Source of the DNA: an uncultured Cohaesibacter sp.
Lineage (GTDB): Bacteria > Pseudomonadota > Alphaproteobacteria > Rhizobiales > Cohaesibacteraceae
NCBI RefSeq assembly: GCF_963664735.1
Contig: NZ_OY761553.1
Span: forward strand, 248,001-312,000
DNA: 64,000 nt
Direction of reading: 5' to 3'
This document shows, piece by piece, positions 62,467-64,000 of this stretch. The translations under genes were made by a program, and so were the position numbers. The stretch's first letter is position 1, and every line of letters starts with the position of its first letter. The notes beneath the pieces were generated by a model. It did not search any database and was not told the DNA's origin. It saw only the letters and a program-made list of their open reading frames with translations.

Positions 62467-62752
62467 GCGCGGATCCTCATGGTTTTGCTGCGAGAAGATT
62501 CCACAATAGCGCGTGCCGGTTTAGTTTCCGGACCTAAAGCCTAAAAATGAGGGTATTTCCACTATCGGTTTTGTTGTGCAAAAAAAATCGTGGGTCTACT
62601 GATCAGTAACTAACTTTTTGAGAAATGCCGCACTTCGTTCGAATGACTGCAATGGGGAAGTTGTCTACCGGCAAATGCCAACTGGCGAGCGGCGGCTTTG
62701 GGCCGTTTGCCCCGAGACAAAAATTGAAAATCGTCGCAGCGTTTCTACTTGA
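62467..62752. other. Intergenic region at the right edge of the accessory island
   Basis: About 286 bases with no supported gene. The upstream part should carry the promoter of the reverse membrane-protein gene. A poly-A stretch (62580-62588) and a GC-rich part near 62690 are the main visible features. No repeat matching the left edge was found by eye. Confidence 0.4.
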
Positions 62753-63640
62753 CTAGGATATTTGCCGCTTAGGCATTTCCTCAACAGCCAATTCTACGAA
62801 GCGTTTCACGAAGTGGAGATCGTTCTTGTCTTCTGGTGAAACAAGAAATGTTGGATATGTCTGGGAAAGCTCTTCGATGGGACGAGAGGTAATTTGTTGG
62901 GAAGGAAAGAAACAGTTCTCCAGCATGATGCCTACGCCAATTCCATGCAGGATTGCTTCTTTGACGACCGGATAGGTGGTCATTTCAACCACCCTGGTCA
63001 AGGAAAGCTTGTGTGTCAGCAATTGCTCGTTGACGACCCGCTGGGTCATGGAGCCGACTTCCGGCAAGACGACAGCTTCATGGACCAGATCACTCAGCGA
63101 TAATCTTTCTCTTTTTGCAAGAGGATGATCGTAACGCATATGCGCGCAGAAGCGTTGGTGTTCAAGCTCTAGGGAATATAGGCCGGGCAGTTGGGTCGGT
63201 TCCGTCACGATGGCAATGTCTACATCCCTATTCTTCAGGCGCTCCATTGCCAGCGTCCAGCTGCCTAGCGAGAAAGTGGTTTTCACATCAGGGTAAAGCT
63301 GGCTGAAGCGAGCGATGATGGGGAGCGCGGGTCTTGGGGCATTGGCCATAATGGAGAGATAGCCGGACTTCAGGTCCCTATAGTCTTCGATTTTCTCTCC
63401 GATCGCCTGTTCCAAGGTACAAAGGCGATCTGACAGGCGAAAAAGCTCTTCCGCCGCCCTTGTCACTTCTAAGCCTTCTCGCCGACGTATGAACAATTTC
63501 GACCCCATAGTCCGTTCCAGATTGGCCACATGCTGTGTGATCGCGGACTGCGTCACGCCGAGTGCGTTGGCCGCTTGTGAGAAGCTTTTCAGCCTTGCCG
63601 TGTATGTGAAGGCTTCGATCTGATGTGCGCTGATTTTCAT
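62753..63640 (-). CDS. LysR-family transcriptional regulator
   Basis: The 295-residue protein has the LysR N-terminal helix-turn-helix (ARLKSFSQAANALGVTQSAITQHVANLE, given in part: SFSQAANALGVTQSAI) and a C-terminal two-lobed effector domain (about 90-290). It is divergent from the ABC-transporter ATPase gene at 63797, the usual arrangement of a LysR gene and its target. The effector is unknown; a sugar or amine imported by the adjacent transporter is a fair guess. Confidence 0.9.
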   Translation of the reverse strand: MKISAHQIEAFTYTARLKSFSQAANALGVTQSAITQHVANLERTMGSKLFIRRREGLEVTRAAEELFRLSDRLCTLEQAIGEKIEDYRDLKSGYLSIMANAPRPALPIIARFSQLYPDVKTTFSLGSWTLAMERLKNRDVDIAIVTEPTQLPGLYSLELEHQRFCAHMRYDHPLAKRERLSLSDLVHEAVVLPEVGSMTQRVVNEQLLTHKLSLTRVVEMTTYPVVKEAILHGIGVGIMLENCFFPSQQITSRPIEELSQTYPTFLVSPEDKNDLHFVKRFVELAVEEMPKRQIS

Positions 63641-63687
63641 GGGGGGCTCTCAGGCTATTTCGCAGGCATTTTGATCATTTGCTTACA

Positions 63688-63700
63688 ACTAAGGTTTAGT
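63688..63700. promoter_or_regulatory. Inverted repeat in the LysR-ABC intergenic region
   Basis: ACTAA (63688-63692) and TTAGT (63696-63700) are separated by three bases in the 156-base divergent region. A second palindrome TGACGTCA lies at 63721-63728. One of them may be the LysR box; this is inferred from position. Confidence 0.4.
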
Positions 63701-63796
63701 CCCCATTAGCTACGCTTATATGACGTCACCTGTGTGTCAATTCGGATTGGTAAACGACAATTCATCCGGACAAATGACACGATAGGGCGCAAGGGT

Positions 63797-64000
63797 ATGG
63801 CTAGACTCTCTCTCAACGAAATCAAAAAGGAATTCGGGGAAACCAAAGTCCTGAAAGGTGTCTCACTGGACATTCAAGATGGGGAATTCATTTCTCTTGT
63901 AGGGCCTTCCGGCTGCGGCAAGTCTACTCTGCTGCGGATCATTGCCGGGCTGGAACTGCAAACCTCAGGCGATATTCTGATTGATGGTACCAACGTTAAT
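63797..64000 (+). CDS. ABC transporter ATP-binding protein (3' partial)
   Basis: The first 68 residues of an ABC ATPase are visible; the gene runs off the window. It has Walker [10 protein letters not shown] at residues 36-44 and the segment [15 protein letters not shown] behind it, both typical of MsmK/UgpC/PotA-type importer ATPases of the CUT1 or Opp-like branch. The start follows AAGGG directly. It diverges from the LysR gene, which probably controls it. The substrate cannot be read from this part. Confidence 0.88.
   Translation, partial: MARLSLNEIKKEFGETKVLKGVSLDIQDGEFISLVGPSGCGKSTLLRIIAGLELQTSGDILIDGTNVN

Noticed and set aside
56671-62683. A short similarity (CATTTGCCG plus AGAC) in opposite orientation at 56671-56691 and 62663-62683, flanking the NTPase and membrane genes
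   Set aside because: Only nine contiguous bases match, which is within chance for this span, so I do not claim them as element ends.
53075-64000. Search for CRISPR arrays, cas genes, integrase and att sites in the island
   Set aside because: No regularly spaced repeats, no cas-like frames and no tRNA-derived repeats were seen. The only recombinase is the serine resolvase.

Overview
The window is a 64 kb chromosomal segment of an alphaproteobacterium, most likely of the order Hyphomicrobiales (Rhizobiales). The support is the gene order rplO-secY-adk-rpsM-rpsK-rpoA-rplQ without infA, the short adenylate kinase, the 101-residue S14, an ATP12-type F1 chaperone, a DUF1489 protein and the Rhizobiales-like sequences of RpoA and S5. 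A marine, Cohaesibacter-like genus would fit, but the genus is a guess.

Layout. (1) 1-13.1 kb: the S10/spc/alpha ribosomal super-operon from the 3' part of rplD to rplQ, with secY, adk and rpoA inside it. It ends at a strong terminator and is broken internally by several unusual hairpins. (2) 13.3-30.6 kb: housekeeping genes. They include a Do-type periplasmic protease, rarA, crcB, an RluA-type pseudouridine synthase, a phosphatase, the ATP12 chaperone, both subunits of propionyl-CoA carboxylase (pccB and pccA, 3.4 kb apart), a folP-folB-folK operon, lipB, a lone FliN-like gene, tRNA-Leu(GAG), a cold-shock gene and a DEAD-box helicase. (3) 31.0-39.5 kb: one cobalamin operon behind a cobalamin riboswitch, btuB-btuF-btuC-btuD-exbB-exbD-exbD-tonB-cbiZ. 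It encodes the outer-membrane receptor, a dedicated energy-coupling complex, the ABC importer and a corrinoid-remodelling enzyme. (4) 39.8-52.8 kb: mgtE, an EamA exporter, a DUF599 protein, an ArsR-rhodanese pair that looks sulfide-responsive, an epimerase, a VWA protein beside a membrane J-protein, a D,D-carboxypeptidase with a SPOR domain, and clpS-clpA.

(5) 53.1-62.7 kb: an accessory island with many features of a defence island. It holds a Phd-type antitoxin, a HigA-like regulator and an Mrr-like type IV restriction endonuclease in one transcription unit. Next come a structured non-coding stretch with a long inverted repeat, a DUF1778/TacA-like antitoxin without its toxin, and a serine recombinase. 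It ends with a very large NACHT/STAND-like NTPase carrying a C-terminal PD-(D/E)XK nuclease motif, convergent with a multi-pass membrane protein of unknown family. The NTPase-nuclease gene is split by a +1 frame change at a UUU-UGA site; repaired, it encodes about 1388 residues. This is the best candidate for an undescribed system in the window.

(6) 62.7-64 kb: a LysR regulator divergent from the start of an ABC transporter ATPase gene that runs off the end.

All functional calls come from reading the sequence and from knowledge of families; no database search was run.
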